Shown here: positions 41,257 through 48,578 of the stretch, piece by piece
How the letters are laid out: every line of letters begins with the position of its first letter
How positions within the stretch are numbered: position 1 is the first letter of the stretch
Assembly: GCA_945905925.1 (NCBI GenBank)
Contig: CAMDQN010000040.1
Coordinates: 1-48,578 of the forward strand
Length of the DNA stretch: 48,578 bases
Direction of reading: 5' to 3'
From: Singulisphaera sp. GP187
Lineage (GTDB): Bacteria > Planctomycetota > Planctomycetia > Gemmatales > Gemmataceae
Made by a program: the position numbers and the translations under genes
The notes under the pieces: model-generated
The model's input: the letters and a program-made list of their open reading frames with translations, nothing else
Databases searched by the model: none
What the model was told of the DNA's origin: nothing

Positions 41257-41832
41257 TCACCCGTCGCGGCTCGCGCCCGGAACCCACAGCACGTCACCCT
41301 TTCCACCGTCGTTCGCGACTCGCGCCAACACGAACAAGAAGTCGCTGAGCCGGTTCAGGTAGATCAGCGAGTGGACGTTCACCTTCTCGGTGTGCGTGAG
41401 CGTGACCACCGCGCGTTCGGCACGTCGGCATACGGTTCGCGCGAGGTGCAGCCACGCCGCAGCCGGCGTGCCGCCCGGTAGGATGAAACTCCGAAGCGGT
41501 TGCAATCCTTCGTTCAACCGGTCGATGGCTTTCTCAAGGCGCTCGTACTGTGCCGGCACCACCCGAAGGGCTTTGTTCACTTTCTCGCTCTCTGTTTGGG
41601 GTACACACAGATCGGCGCCCACGTCGAAGAGGTCGTTCTGGATGACGCGTAGGAGTGCGATTTCGGGGCAGTCCGGGCAGTTCGCGGTGACGAGACCGAG
41701 AGCGGCGTTTAACTCGTCCACCTCGCCGAACGCCGCGACGCGCGCCGCGTCCTTTGGCACGCGCGAGCCATCACCCAGACCCGTTTCGCCGCCGTCGCCC
41801 GACTTCGTGTAGATGCGGTTCAGGAAGACCAT
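41257..41832 (-). CDS. ATP:cob(I)alamin adenosyltransferase, PduO type
   Basis: A 191-residue enzyme making adenosylcobalamin from cob(I)alamin and ATP. The N-terminal RIYTKSGDGGETGLGDGSRVPKD is the PduO-type ATP-binding motif, with AAFGEVDELNAALG; the C-terminus has VCRRAERAVV and YLNRLSDFLFVLAR. Five-helix bundle by family. The ATG at 41832 fits; the open frame further upstream runs opposite the lipoprotein gene and is not coding. Usefully, QueG in this window is a cobalamin enzyme. Confidence 0.95.
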   Translation of the reverse strand: MVFLNRIYTKSGDGGETGLGDGSRVPKDAARVAAFGEVDELNAALGLVTANCPDCPEIALLRVIQNDLFDVGADLCVPQTESEKVNKALRVVPAQYERLEKAIDRLNEGLQPLRSFILPGGTPAAAWLHLARTVCRRAERAVVTLTHTEKVNVHSLIYLNRLSDFLFVLARVANDGGKGDVLWVPGASRDG

Positions 41833-41934
41833 GATTGAAAACCCCTCAACTCGGAACTTTGTCTTAAACTCCCCGCACCGTGCGTCCGATACATCCCCTA
41901 CTCGCGGATGAACCGTCAGGCACGGAGGGGTAAC

Positions 41935-42498
41935 ATGTCCTGGATTCGTCGGAAGCTCTGGGTGCTGACGGTGGGTGTCCTCGCGGGCGCAGCCGGTTGC
42001 AATCCACTCACGCTCGGTCTGGGTACGCCGATCCTCGTGCAACCGTGGGTCGCGGAGCGGATGGAGCAGAAGCTCAACCACAAGAACGACGGCCGCGTGC
42101 CGATCATGCCGCCACTCCGCGCCGGGGTTCCCGATCCGATCTGCGAGGACGCGCCGAGCGACCAGGAAGTACTCCGTGCCATGCCCCGCGCGCCGCGCGG
42201 CGTGCCGTACATCTACGAGACGTTCCGCGACGACATCGTCATCGTCAAGAACCGCCTCGTGGACAAGATCGATCCGCCGCGGTTCTTCCCGCTCGTCGGC
42301 CAGGCGCAACTGCACCACTGCCACTGGGAATGCGTGATCTATTACAACGAACTCGTGCAATCCGACTACCCGTTCCCGGTGTACGTCAAGAAGGCTCGCG
42401 TTCAGGTCATCTACATCGACAAGGATCACCTGCATTTGTACGTGGGGACGGACCCGGAAACGCAGCGGCAGATCACGCAAGACCTGACCCGGTATTGA
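41935..42498 (+). CDS. Putative lipoprotein, planctomycete family of unknown function
   Basis: A 187-residue protein. MSWIRRKLWVLTVGVLAGAAGC ends in a lipobox (LAGAAGC), so Cys22 should be acylated. The start at 41935 has an excellent SD (GGAGGGG, six bases upstream) and is preferred over one 27 bases earlier. The mature part has VGQAQLHHCHWECVIYYN and a run of charged beta strands (VYVKKARVQVIYIDKDHLHLY). I do not recognise the family. It lies 102 bases from the divergent cobalamin adenosyltransferase start. Confidence 0.75.
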   Translation: MSWIRRKLWVLTVGVLAGAAGCNPLTLGLGTPILVQPWVAERMEQKLNHKNDGRVPIMPPLRAGVPDPICEDAPSDQEVLRAMPRAPRGVPYIYETFRDDIVIVKNRLVDKIDPPRFFPLVGQAQLHHCHWECVIYYNELVQSDYPFPVYVKKARVQVIYIDKDHLHLYVGTDPETQRQITQDLTRY

Positions 42499-42507
42499 CA
42501 GTTTTTG

Positions 42508-42552
42508 GCCGCTTGCGGCTTCGCGGGGCACACTCGCGAAGCCGCAAGCGGC
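42508..42552. terminator. 18-bp perfect hairpin after the lipoprotein gene
   Basis: GCCGCTTGCGGCTTCGCG (42508-42525) pairs perfectly with 42535-42552 around a 9-base loop; each arm also has the small GCCGC..GCGGC palindrome. It starts nine bases past the stop. A short T run is on the upstream side (GTTTTTGG), so it may also work for transcripts from the right. Confidence 0.85.
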
Positions 42553-42646
42553 TTTCGGAACACCTCTTCCTCCCCTGTCTTTTCATTTCTCCTACAATCC
42601 TTACGATAGCAATGCGGGTTCTGTCCGAATCATCCAGGAGTGCGGA

Positions 42647-43378
42647 ATGTCGGTGACTCAGGCGACGCCGGAGGAGATCACGGCGGCGAACGAGCGGCTC
42701 CTGACCGCGACCCCGCAAGACGTGCTGCGGTGGGCTGCGGAGCGGTTTCACCCGCACCTTTTGATGGCGACCGCGTTCGGCGCGGAAGGCTGTTGCCTCA
42801 TCCACATGTTGGCCGAGATTCAACCCGCCACGACGGTCATCAACCTCGAAACCGGCTATCAGTTCCCTGAAACACTCGAACTCCGCGAGCGCATCAAGGC
42901 GCGGTATGGGATCGAGGTGGAGTACATTCACCCCGAACAGACGGTCGCGGAGTACGAAGCCGAACACGGTGGCCCGTTGTACTCGCATCGCCCCGACCAG
43001 TGCTGCCACGACCGGAAGGTTCTGCCACTGCACCTCGCCGTCGAACGCATTAGCCCGCTCGCGTGGATCTCGGCCATTCGTAAGGATCAGACTGCGGATC
43101 GCGGGAAGGCCGATGTGGTGCAGTGGGACGCGAAGTTCAACCTCGTAAAATTGAACCCGCTGTTGAACTGGACGAAGAAGGACGTGTGGGGGTTCATCCA
43201 CAAACACGACGTGCCGTACAACCCGCTCCACGACCGCGACTACCCGAGTATCGGGTGCTGGCCCTGCACGCGCTCGGTCGCGGCCGGCGAAGACGACCGG
43301 GCTGGTCGCTGGGCCGGGAAGGTGAAAAAAGAATGCGGGCTGCACGTGATCGAGGTCAAGGACGGGGAAGGCATCTAA
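42647..43378 (+). CDS. cysH: CysH-type adenylyl-sulfate (APS) reductase
   Basis: A 243-residue assimilatory reductase converting APS to sulfite. LLMATAFGAEGCCLIH is the substrate-binding loop. Paired cysteines QCCHDRK and GCWPCTR are the [4Fe-4S] ligands that mark the APS-reducing form, and KKECGLH carries the catalytic Cys. This fits the cysDN pathway without a PAPS-only step. It opens the sulfate cluster cysH, Rrf2 regulator, cysD, cysNC. Confidence 0.95.
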   Translation: MSVTQATPEEITAANERLLTATPQDVLRWAAERFHPHLLMATAFGAEGCCLIHMLAEIQPATTVINLETGYQFPETLELRERIKARYGIEVEYIHPEQTVAEYEAEHGGPLYSHRPDQCCHDRKVLPLHLAVERISPLAWISAIRKDQTADRGKADVVQWDAKFNLVKLNPLLNWTKKDVWGFIHKHDVPYNPLHDRDYPSIGCWPCTRSVAAGEDDRAGRWAGKVKKECGLHVIEVKDGEGI

Positions 43379-43380
43379 GC

Positions 43381-43467
43381 GTCTCAAGTCAACAAGTCTC
43401 AAGTCACAAGTCGGAAGACCGGCTGGTTGGCTCTCGACTTGGGACTTGAGACTTGTTGACTTGAGAC
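43381..43467. repeat. AAGTC-heptamer inverted repeat between cysH and the Rrf2 gene
   Basis: 33-base arms 43381-43413 and 43435-43467 are reverse complements with one mismatch; within each arm the words AAGTCTC, AAGTCAA, AAGTCAC recur. It starts three bases after the cysH stop and ends seven bases before the Rrf2 ATG. The element at 9669 is built from the same word. Confidence 0.92.
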
Positions 43468-43474
43468 TTCCAAC

Positions 43475-43924
43475 ATGCTTTTCTCCGCCCGTTCCGAATA
43501 CGCGTGCCTCGCGATGCTGGAACTGGCCACGCAGCACGGCAACCCGAAGCCGGTGCCGCTCACCGAGATCGCCAACAAACACGGCATCTCGTCGCCCCGG
43601 TTCCTGGTGCAGATTCTTATTCAGTTGAACAAGGCGGGGTTGGTCACGAGTACCCGCGGCGCCGCCGGCGGCTACCACATTGCCAAGCACCCGTTGGATA
43701 TCACCCTGGCGGATGTGGTCGCGGCGGTCGAGGGCACCGAGCAGGCCGGGACGCGAACGAAGGCACGCAAACCCGCGTCGCCACTGGCCGCGGCGCTCGA
43801 CGATGTATGGGAGCGCGTCCGCACCGCGCACGATGAGTTCCTCAAAACCCAGGCCGCGATCCTCAAGGCGACCACACTCGCCCAACTCGTCGATTCCGGC
43901 CAACCGCTGCAGTACGTCATCTAG
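43475..43924 (+). CDS. Rrf2-family transcriptional regulator
   Basis: A 149-residue winged-helix repressor. [15 protein letters not shown] and [39 protein letters not shown] are the Rrf2 DNA-binding domain. The three-Cys cluster that binds iron-sulfur in IscR or NsrR is absent (the only Cys is Cys11), so it more resembles CymR-like regulators of cysteine or sulfur metabolism. Between cysH and cysD, it is well placed to control sulfate assimilation. Its start lies immediately after an inverted element. Confidence 0.9.
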   Translation: MLFSARSEYACLAMLELATQHGNPKPVPLTEIANKHGISSPRFLVQILIQLNKAGLVTSTRGAAGGYHIAKHPLDITLADVVAAVEGTEQAGTRTKARKPASPLAAALDDVWERVRTAHDEFLKTQAAILKATTLAQLVDSGQPLQYVI

Positions 43925-43992
43925 ACCGTCCGTCGGTCCGACATCCCGCGAGCGATGTGACCGATGTGCGCAACAACCGGGCAGGAGGGCGG

Positions 43993-44907
43993 ATGATCAG
44001 CAGCAGTTACAACCTGACCCATCTGAAGCTACTTGAGGCTGAGAGCGTCCACATCATCCGCGAGGTCGCCGCCGAGTTCGAGCGCCCGGTGATGCTGTAC
44101 TCGATCGGCAAAGACTCCGCGGTCATGCTCCACCTGGCGCAGAAAGCGTTCTACCCCGGTAGGCTGCCCTTCCCGCTGCTCCACGTCGATACGACCTGGA
44201 AGTTTAAGGCGATGGTCGAGTTCCGCGACCGGTTCTGTCGCGAGCAGGGCTTCGATCTGAAAATCTGGACCAACCCGGAAGGAAAGGCCCAGAACATCAA
44301 CCCGTTCGACCACGGCTCGAAAAAGTACACCGACACCATGAAAACGGTGGCGCTGAAGCAGGCGTTGAACCACTACCAGTTCGACGCGGCGTTTGGCGGC
44401 GCTCGCCGCGACGAGGAGAAGAGCCGAGCCAAGGAGCGCGTCTACAGCTTCCGCGACCGCCTGCACCAGTGGGATCCGAAGAACCAGCGGCCGGAACTCT
44501 GGAACCTGTACAACGGCAAGGTGAACAAGGGCGAAAGCATCCGCGCCTTCCCGCTGAGCAACTGGACCGAACTCGACGTTTGGCAGTACATCCACCTGGA
44601 GAACATCCCGATCGTGCCGCTGTACTTTGCCGACGTCCGCCCGGTCGTCGAGCGCGACGGCACGCTCATCATGGTGGACGACGACCGAATGCGGTTGCGG
44701 CCCGGCGAAGAGCCGATGATGAAGAAGGTGCGATTCCGCACGCTGGGGTGCTACCCGCTCACGGGGGCGATTGAGAGCAACGCAACAACACTGCCGGAAA
44801 TCATCGAGGAAATGCTCCTGGCGAAGAACTCCGAGCGCCAGGGTAGGGTAATCGACCACGACGAGACTGGGTCGATGGAGCAGAAGAAGCGCGAGGGGTA
44901 TTTTTGA
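43993..44907 (+). CDS. cysD: Sulfate adenylyltransferase subunit 2
   Basis: A 304-residue ATP-pyrophosphatase-type enzyme that makes APS from sulfate with CysN. The [13 protein letters not shown] motif is the PP-loop; [16 protein letters not shown] and [14 protein letters not shown] are conserved CysD blocks. ATG at 43993 follows GCAGGAGGGC at a good distance. It shares an operon with cysNC, separated by an inverted element that begins at its stop codon. Confidence 0.96.
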   Translation: MISSSYNLTHLKLLEAESVHIIREVAAEFERPVMLYSIGKDSAVMLHLAQKAFYPGRLPFPLLHVDTTWKFKAMVEFRDRFCREQGFDLKIWTNPEGKAQNINPFDHGSKKYTDTMKTVALKQALNHYQFDAAFGGARRDEEKSRAKERVYSFRDRLHQWDPKNQRPELWNLYNGKVNKGESIRAFPLSNWTELDVWQYIHLENIPIVPLYFADVRPVVERDGTLIMVDDDRMRLRPGEEPMMKKVRFRTLGCYPLTGAIESNATTLPEIIEEMLLAKNSERQGRVIDHDETGSMEQKKREGYF

Positions 44908-44995
44908 AAGGATGAGGGATGAGGGATGAAGGATGAAAGAAGCACCGCTTCTCTTCTCTTATTCATCCTTCATCCCTCATCCTTCATCCTTTCAG
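44905..44995. repeat. GGATGARG-octamer inverted repeat between cysD and cysNC
   Basis: The left arm (44905-44937) repeats GGATGAGG/GGATGAAG words; the right arm (44961-44995) repeats their complements, ATCCTTC/ATCCCTC, with one or two differences. The TGA stop of cysD (44905-44907) is the first part of the left arm, and the right arm ends nine bases before the cysNC ATG at 45004. Confidence 0.9.
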
Positions 44996-45003
44996 GTACT
45001 GAG

Positions 45004-46938
45004 ATGCAAGCCGTCGATCTGGGTCAAGAAGACATCCACACCTACCTCGCCCGCCACCAGAAGAAGGAATTGCTGCGGTTCCTTACCTGCGGCAGCGTCG
45101 ATGACGGCAAAAGCACGCTCATCGGCCGTCTACTGCACGACACCAAGATGATCTACGAGGACCAACTCGCCGCGGTGAAGCGCGACAGCGAGAAGGTCGG
45201 CACCACCGGCGCGGGTGAAATCGACCTCGCGCTGCTCACCGACGGCCTGAAGGCCGAGCGCGAGCAAGGCATCACCATTGATGTAGCGTACCGCTACTTC
45301 TCGACGGACCGACGTAAGTTCATTATCGCCGACACGCCAGGCCACGAGCAGTACACACGCAACATGGCCACTGGCGCCTCGACATGCCAGTTGGCCATCA
45401 TCCTCATCGACGCCCGATATGGCGTGCAGACGCAGACCCGCCGACACTCGTTCATTGTGGCGCTCCTGGGCATCAGGCACGTCGTCGTCGCCATCAACAA
45501 GATGGACCTCGTCGGCTTCTCGCGCGAGGTCTTCGAGCGCATCAAAGACGACTACACCGGCTTCGTCGCCAAGCTCAACCTGCCAGACGTTACCTTCATC
45601 CCGATGTCGGCATTGAAGGGCGACAACGTCGCGTCCAAGAGCGACGCGATGCCGTGGTTCTCCGGCCCGCCGCTGCTGGATCACCTGGAGACGGTCCACA
45701 TCGCCAGCGACCGCAACCTGACCGACCTGCGGTTCCCGGTGCAGTACGTCATCCGTCCCAACCTCAACTTCCGCGGCTTCGCGGGCACTGTGGCGTCCGG
45801 CATTCTGCGCAAGGGCGACGAGGTGATAGTGCTGCCGTCGGGCAAGCGCAGCCGGGTGAAGGCGATCGTGACGGCCGACGGCGAACTGGAAGAAGCGTTC
45901 GCGCCGCAGGCGGTGACGGTGACGCTAACCGACGAGGTGGACGTCAGCCGGGGCGACATGCTCGTTCACCCCGACAGCCTGCCGCACGTCAGCAGTCAGA
46001 TCGAGGCGATGGTGGTGTGGATGGACGAGCAGCCGTTCGTGCCCGGCCGGACGTACACGCTCAAGCACACCACGCGGCAAGTATCAGCGGAGGTCGCGTC
46101 GTTCCGCTACGGCGTCGATGTCAACACCCTGGAACACCGGTCCATCACGCGAGTAGGGCTGAACGAGGTCGGGCACGTGCAACTCAGCCTGACGCAGGCG
46201 CTGGCGTGCGACCCGTACCGCACCAACGCCGCTACCGGGGCGTTCATCCTCATCGACCGGTTAACGAACACCACGGTCGCGGCGGGGATGATCCTGGAGG
46301 CCAGCGGTGACCGGTCGCAGGGTGACGGCTGGGCAGCGGAGCCAGCGGTGCGCCTGAAGGTGCGAGAGAGCCTGATCGCGCCGACCGAGCGAGAGCAGCG
46401 CTACGGCCAGATGCCGGTGACGGTGCTGTTGGTGGGGCTGACGGGTAGCGGCAAGAGCCGGATCGCTTACGCACTGGAGCGCCGCCTGTGGGACGAGGGC
46501 CGGGCGGTGACCGTGTTGTACGGCCAGAACATGCGGCAGGGGTTGAACCGCGATCTGGGGTTCACGGCCGATGACCGCTCGGAGAACCTGCGCCGGTCAG
46601 CCGAGGTGGCACGGATGATGAATGACGCGGGCATCCTCACCATCGCCGCGTTTGTGGCGCCGCACGAGGCAGTGCGCGAAAAGGCGAAGCAGGTGATCGG
46701 CCTCGACCGCGTGCTAGAGGTCTACTGCACGGCCCCGATCGAAGTGTTGCGGGCGCGCGACCGGAGCGGCGCGTACCGGCTGGCCGACGAGGGCAAGATC
46801 GCGCAGATGCCCGGTGTGACGGCGGCGTTCGAGGAGCCAAAATCACCCGGCCTCGTGCTGCAGACCGACCAGATCAGCGTCGATGAGAGCGTTAACCGCA
46901 TCATCGAGTTGATGAAGGCGAAGGGTTATCTGCACTAG
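45004..46938 (+). CDS. cysNC: CysNC: sulfate adenylyltransferase GTPase fused to APS kinase
   Basis: A 644-residue fusion. The CysN part (about 1-440) has GTPase motifs G1 [10 protein letters not shown]3 [11 protein letters not shown] and G4 NKMD, followed by beta-barrel domains; it activates CysD. The CysC part (from about 470) has Walker A GLTGSGKS and the [16 protein letters not shown] block of APS kinase. The usual DGDN motif is replaced by YGQN (near residue 505); a GQN variant exists in known fusions, but Tyr for Asp is unusual. The start ATG 45004 has no clear SD since a palindrome fills the gap. Confidence 0.93.
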   Translation: MQAVDLGQEDIHTYLARHQKKELLRFLTCGSVDDGKSTLIGRLLHDTKMIYEDQLAAVKRDSEKVGTTGAGEIDLALLTDGLKAEREQGITIDVAYRYFSTDRRKFIIADTPGHEQYTRNMATGASTCQLAIILIDARYGVQTQTRRHSFIVALLGIRHVVVAINKMDLVGFSREVFERIKDDYTGFVAKLNLPDVTFIPMSALKGDNVASKSDAMPWFSGPPLLDHLETVHIASDRNLTDLRFPVQYVIRPNLNFRGFAGTVASGILRKGDEVIVLPSGKRSRVKAIVTADGELEEAFAPQAVTVTLTDEVDVSRGDMLVHPDSLPHVSSQIEAMVVWMDEQPFVPGRTYTLKHTTRQVSAEVASFRYGVDVNTLEHRSITRVGLNEVGHVQLSLTQALACDPYRTNAATGAFILIDRLTNTTVAAGMILEASGDRSQGDGWAAEPAVRLKVRESLIAPTEREQRYGQMPVTVLLVGLTGSGKSRIAYALERRLWDEGRAVTVLYGQNMRQGLNRDLGFTADDRSENLRRSAEVARMMNDAGILTIAAFVAPHEAVREKAKQVIGLDRVLEVYCTAPIEVLRARDRSGAYRLADEGKIAQMPGVTAAFEEPKSPGLVLQTDQISVDESVNRIIELMKAKGYLH

Positions 46939-47090
46939 CGCCCGTCGTGGCTCGGTAGGTTGTGCCGGTTGTTCGCGCCACACGTGTTCGACGACCGCGG
47001 CGAACACGCTTTCGTTTACGGCCCCGAAGTCGCACCGCCCGATGAACCCACGAGACTCTACGGTGACGACCGGGTCGCGGGGTTCGTTGG

Positions 47091-48353
47091 ATGCAAACGG
47101 GATACGGACGCGCGTGGCGTCGGTGGGACGTGGTCGCCGTCGTCGGGCTGGCCGCGTGGCTTCTCCTCGACCTCACCGGGCGCACACTGTTCGGCTCCGT
47201 GCCGTGGCCGCAGTCGGCCGTCGATTATCGCATCCTCTACGACGCGAGCCGGCACGTCGTCGAAACTCATCAGTACCCGGCCGGTTACCCGTACCCGCCG
47301 CCGGCCGTCGCGATCCACGCAGTCAGTGCGGTGCTTCCGTTTGGCGCCTCCGCGTCTATCTGGCTCGCGCTCACGGGCCTCGCGGCGGGCGCGTGCTATC
47401 TCACGCTCGTCCGCGCCCTCGGCTTGCACCAACGACCCGGGCTGCTCGTTCTGGTGCCACTCGCGCACGCCGTCGTCGCGTACTACTTCCAGTGGGACAT
47501 GCGGTCCATCAACTGCAACCTGATCGTACTCGCGACGGTCCTGTTCGGCTGTGCGGCACTGGCACGTTCACGGGACCGCGTGGCCGGCTTTTGGTTCGCG
47601 CTCGCCGTCGCGCTGAAGGTGTTCCCCGTCTTGGTGCTGCCGTACCTCGCGTGGACGCGTCGATGGAAAGCGTTCGTGTCGGCGGTAGTGTTCTCATTCG
47701 TGCTCTGGGTGGCTGTGCCAGTGGTCGCGTTTGGGGCCGACGGGTTCGGCGCCGTGTACGGCGGGTGGTTTGACGAACTGACCCGCGCTACCGACCCAGG
47801 GACGAAGGACAACCACCCGATTCTGATCTCGCTCGACAAGGCCGCGCTGTACGCGGCAGCGGGCGACGCGGCGCAGGCGAAGGGAATCGCGCTCGCCGTG
47901 TGTGTGGCGTGGGTACTTGTCGGTCTCGCCGGAGCCGCCGGGTGTTTGGGGAAACGCGAGCGCAACGCGGCGAGTATCCTCGTTCACGTTTCGTTGCTCG
48001 TTCTCGGCCCAGTCGCGGTGAATCCTTATTTGGAAGCGTACCACTTGGTTCCGCTCGCGATCCCGGCGCTGGTGCTGCTCGCGGTCGCGGCGGACCTGCG
48101 GCGCCCGGTTCAGGTGCGGGTGGTCGCGGCCGTCGGGTTCGTTCTCGGAATGGCCATCCTGAAGGTGTCGAGTCCGTGGCCGCTGCGAGGGCTGTTGGTG
48201 AACGCGCAGGCGCTCGTTCTGTGCGGAACGGCCGTGTGGGTGACGTGGGCGCTGGTGCGGGTGGCGACCTCGGCAAACGAAACGCCCGTCGGCGGGAAGG
48301 CGCGCGGGCTGGCGGCGCTGGTGCGGCGGCTCGTGCCCGGCGCGAAGACGTGA
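47091..48353 (+). CDS. GT87-family polytopic glycosyltransferase (DUF2029)
   Basis: A 420-residue integral membrane protein with about ten hydrophobic segments. An Asp lies in SAVDYRILYDAS early in the protein, followed by YPYPPPAVAIHAV, the YPP-type motif of GT87/DUF2029 mannosyl- and arabinosyltransferase relatives that use polyprenyl-phosphate sugars. ALKVFPVLVLPYLAW is the conserved KxxP block, and NPYLEAYHLVPLAIPAL is the C-terminal one. It likely glycosylates extracellular polymers or lipids. It lies alone, 152 bases after cysNC. Confidence 0.85.
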   Translation: MQTGYGRAWRRWDVVAVVGLAAWLLLDLTGRTLFGSVPWPQSAVDYRILYDASRHVVETHQYPAGYPYPPPAVAIHAVSAVLPFGASASIWLALTGLAAGACYLTLVRALGLHQRPGLLVLVPLAHAVVAYYFQWDMRSINCNLIVLATVLFGCAALARSRDRVAGFWFALAVALKVFPVLVLPYLAWTRRWKAFVSAVVFSFVLWVAVPVVAFGADGFGAVYGGWFDELTRATDPGTKDNHPILISLDKAALYAAAGDAAQAKGIALAVCVAWVLVGLAGAAGCLGKRERNAASILVHVSLLVLGPVAVNPYLEAYHLVPLAIPALVLLAVAADLRRPVQVRVVAAVGFVLGMAILKVSSPWPLRGLLVNAQALVLCGTAVWVTWALVRVATSANETPVGGKARGLAALVRRLVPGAKT

Positions 48354-48356
48354 TGC

Positions 48357-48385
48357 GTGTAGTCCCGTTCGGGGGCTGACTACAC
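48357..48385. terminator. Hairpin after the GT87 gene
   Basis: GTGTAGTC (48357-48364) pairs with GACTACAC (48378-48385), and CCCG/CGGG can extend the stem inside. It begins four bases past the stop. No T run follows, so termination is plausible but unproven. Confidence 0.6.
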
Positions 48386-48490
48386 CGTCTTTCAACTAGA
48401 TGACCGTTTCACAAGTTCGCCGCCAGTGGACTGGACAGTGATTCGATTGTTGGCATAAACTGCACCCTCGCCTGACCTGAAGGTCGCAGG

Positions 48491-48578
48491 ATGCCGCCAA
48501 TGCCCCGTCCGTTCGCGTCCACCGTGGTTCTTTCCGCCGAGCAACGCGAGACGCTCGACTCACTCGTCCGTGCTCGCT
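48491..48578 (+). CDS. IS630-type transposase, N-terminus only (cut by window edge)
   Basis: The frame from ATG 48491 (a second in-frame ATG is at 48500) gives 29 residues, ending LSAEQRETLDSLVRAR. This matches the start of IS630-family transposases, in which (L/V)(S/T)xEERxxLxxxVRA precedes a helix-turn-helix. The rest lies outside. No terminal repeat could be confirmed in the 137-base gap after the GT87 gene. Confidence 0.6.
   Translation, partial: MPPMPRPFASTVVLSAEQRETLDSLVRAR

Noticed and set aside
43381-45000. CRISPR arrays at the tandem-word elements.
   Set aside because: Words are 7-14 bases with no unique spacers, arranged as inverted arms; no cas genes are present.
1-48578. tRNA or rRNA genes.
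   Set aside because: No cloverleaf with a GTTCRA arm and CCA end, and no rRNA-like stretch, was recognised on either strand by eye; a covariance-model search would be decisive.

Overview
The window is high-GC DNA that most resembles a planctomycete of the Gemmata group (Gemmataceae). The pointers are planctomycete-typical families: a DUF1559 prepilin-like protein with an H-X9-DG tail, a TIGR03000 protein, a Cys-rich YTV-repeat surface protein, a paired methanofuran-type C1-cofactor kinase/synthase, and pseudopilin genes. This assignment rests on reading protein families by eye; no database search was possible.

Layout. 1-5003 (minus): a type II secretion operon gspE-F-G-H-I-J, with gspJ running off the left edge. 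5182-9657 (minus): epoxyqueuosine reductase queG, a winged-helix-like/AAA ATPase, and an overlapping pair resembling mfnE/mfnF. 9767-14387 (plus): a large Hsp70-like protein and an FHA-GAF histidine kinase. 14057-16339 (minus): a hicB-hicA toxin-antitoxin pair, an acetyltransferase and a sugar kinase. 16650-22519 (plus): the YTV protein, mqnA-mqnC (futalosine menaquinone pathway), a membrane protein and an orphan ABC ATPase. 22567-30318 (minus): a serine hydrolase, an IS66 remnant, an oxidoreductase/sugar isomerase pair, a lipoprotein plus DUF1559 pair, and TIGR03000. 30628-33614 (plus): S41 protease, pseudouridine synthase and Tat-exported superoxide dismutase, followed by a DUF4337 protein (minus). 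34447-41183 (plus): a secreted protein, an unusual regulator/pseudo-receiver/ferredoxin operon, ilvB and a zinc-ribbon/OB-fold membrane protein. 41257-48578: ATP:cobalamin adenosyltransferase (minus), a lipoprotein, an assimilatory sulfate cluster (cysH, Rrf2 regulator, cysD, cysNC), a GT87 glycosyltransferase and the start of an IS630-type transposase.

The most striking signal is not a gene. About twenty long inverted repeats fill the gaps between genes, and several lie inside coding sequences. They fall into families. (1) C/G-rich elements at 5975, 8378, 12651, 29011 and 32081. (2) GTAGGGTGGGTC elements at 21674, 22516 and 26260. (3) GGCGAGCGG...CGTAAGCCCC elements at 19586 and 24065. (4) Elements whose arms are runs of short tandem words: AAGTC heptamers at 9669 and 43381, GGATGARG octamers at 44905, CCCCTGA heptamers at 30510, and others. 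Families 1 and 2 occur both as single hairpins and as head-to-head doubles. Elements often begin at a stop codon and end a few bases before the next start. In queG, mfnE, the Hsp70 gene and mqnA they are read in frame as protein. This mosaic of palindromes resembles REP/BIME elements and Rickettsia palindromic elements, but the families are not ones I recognise; it is the best candidate for an undescribed system.
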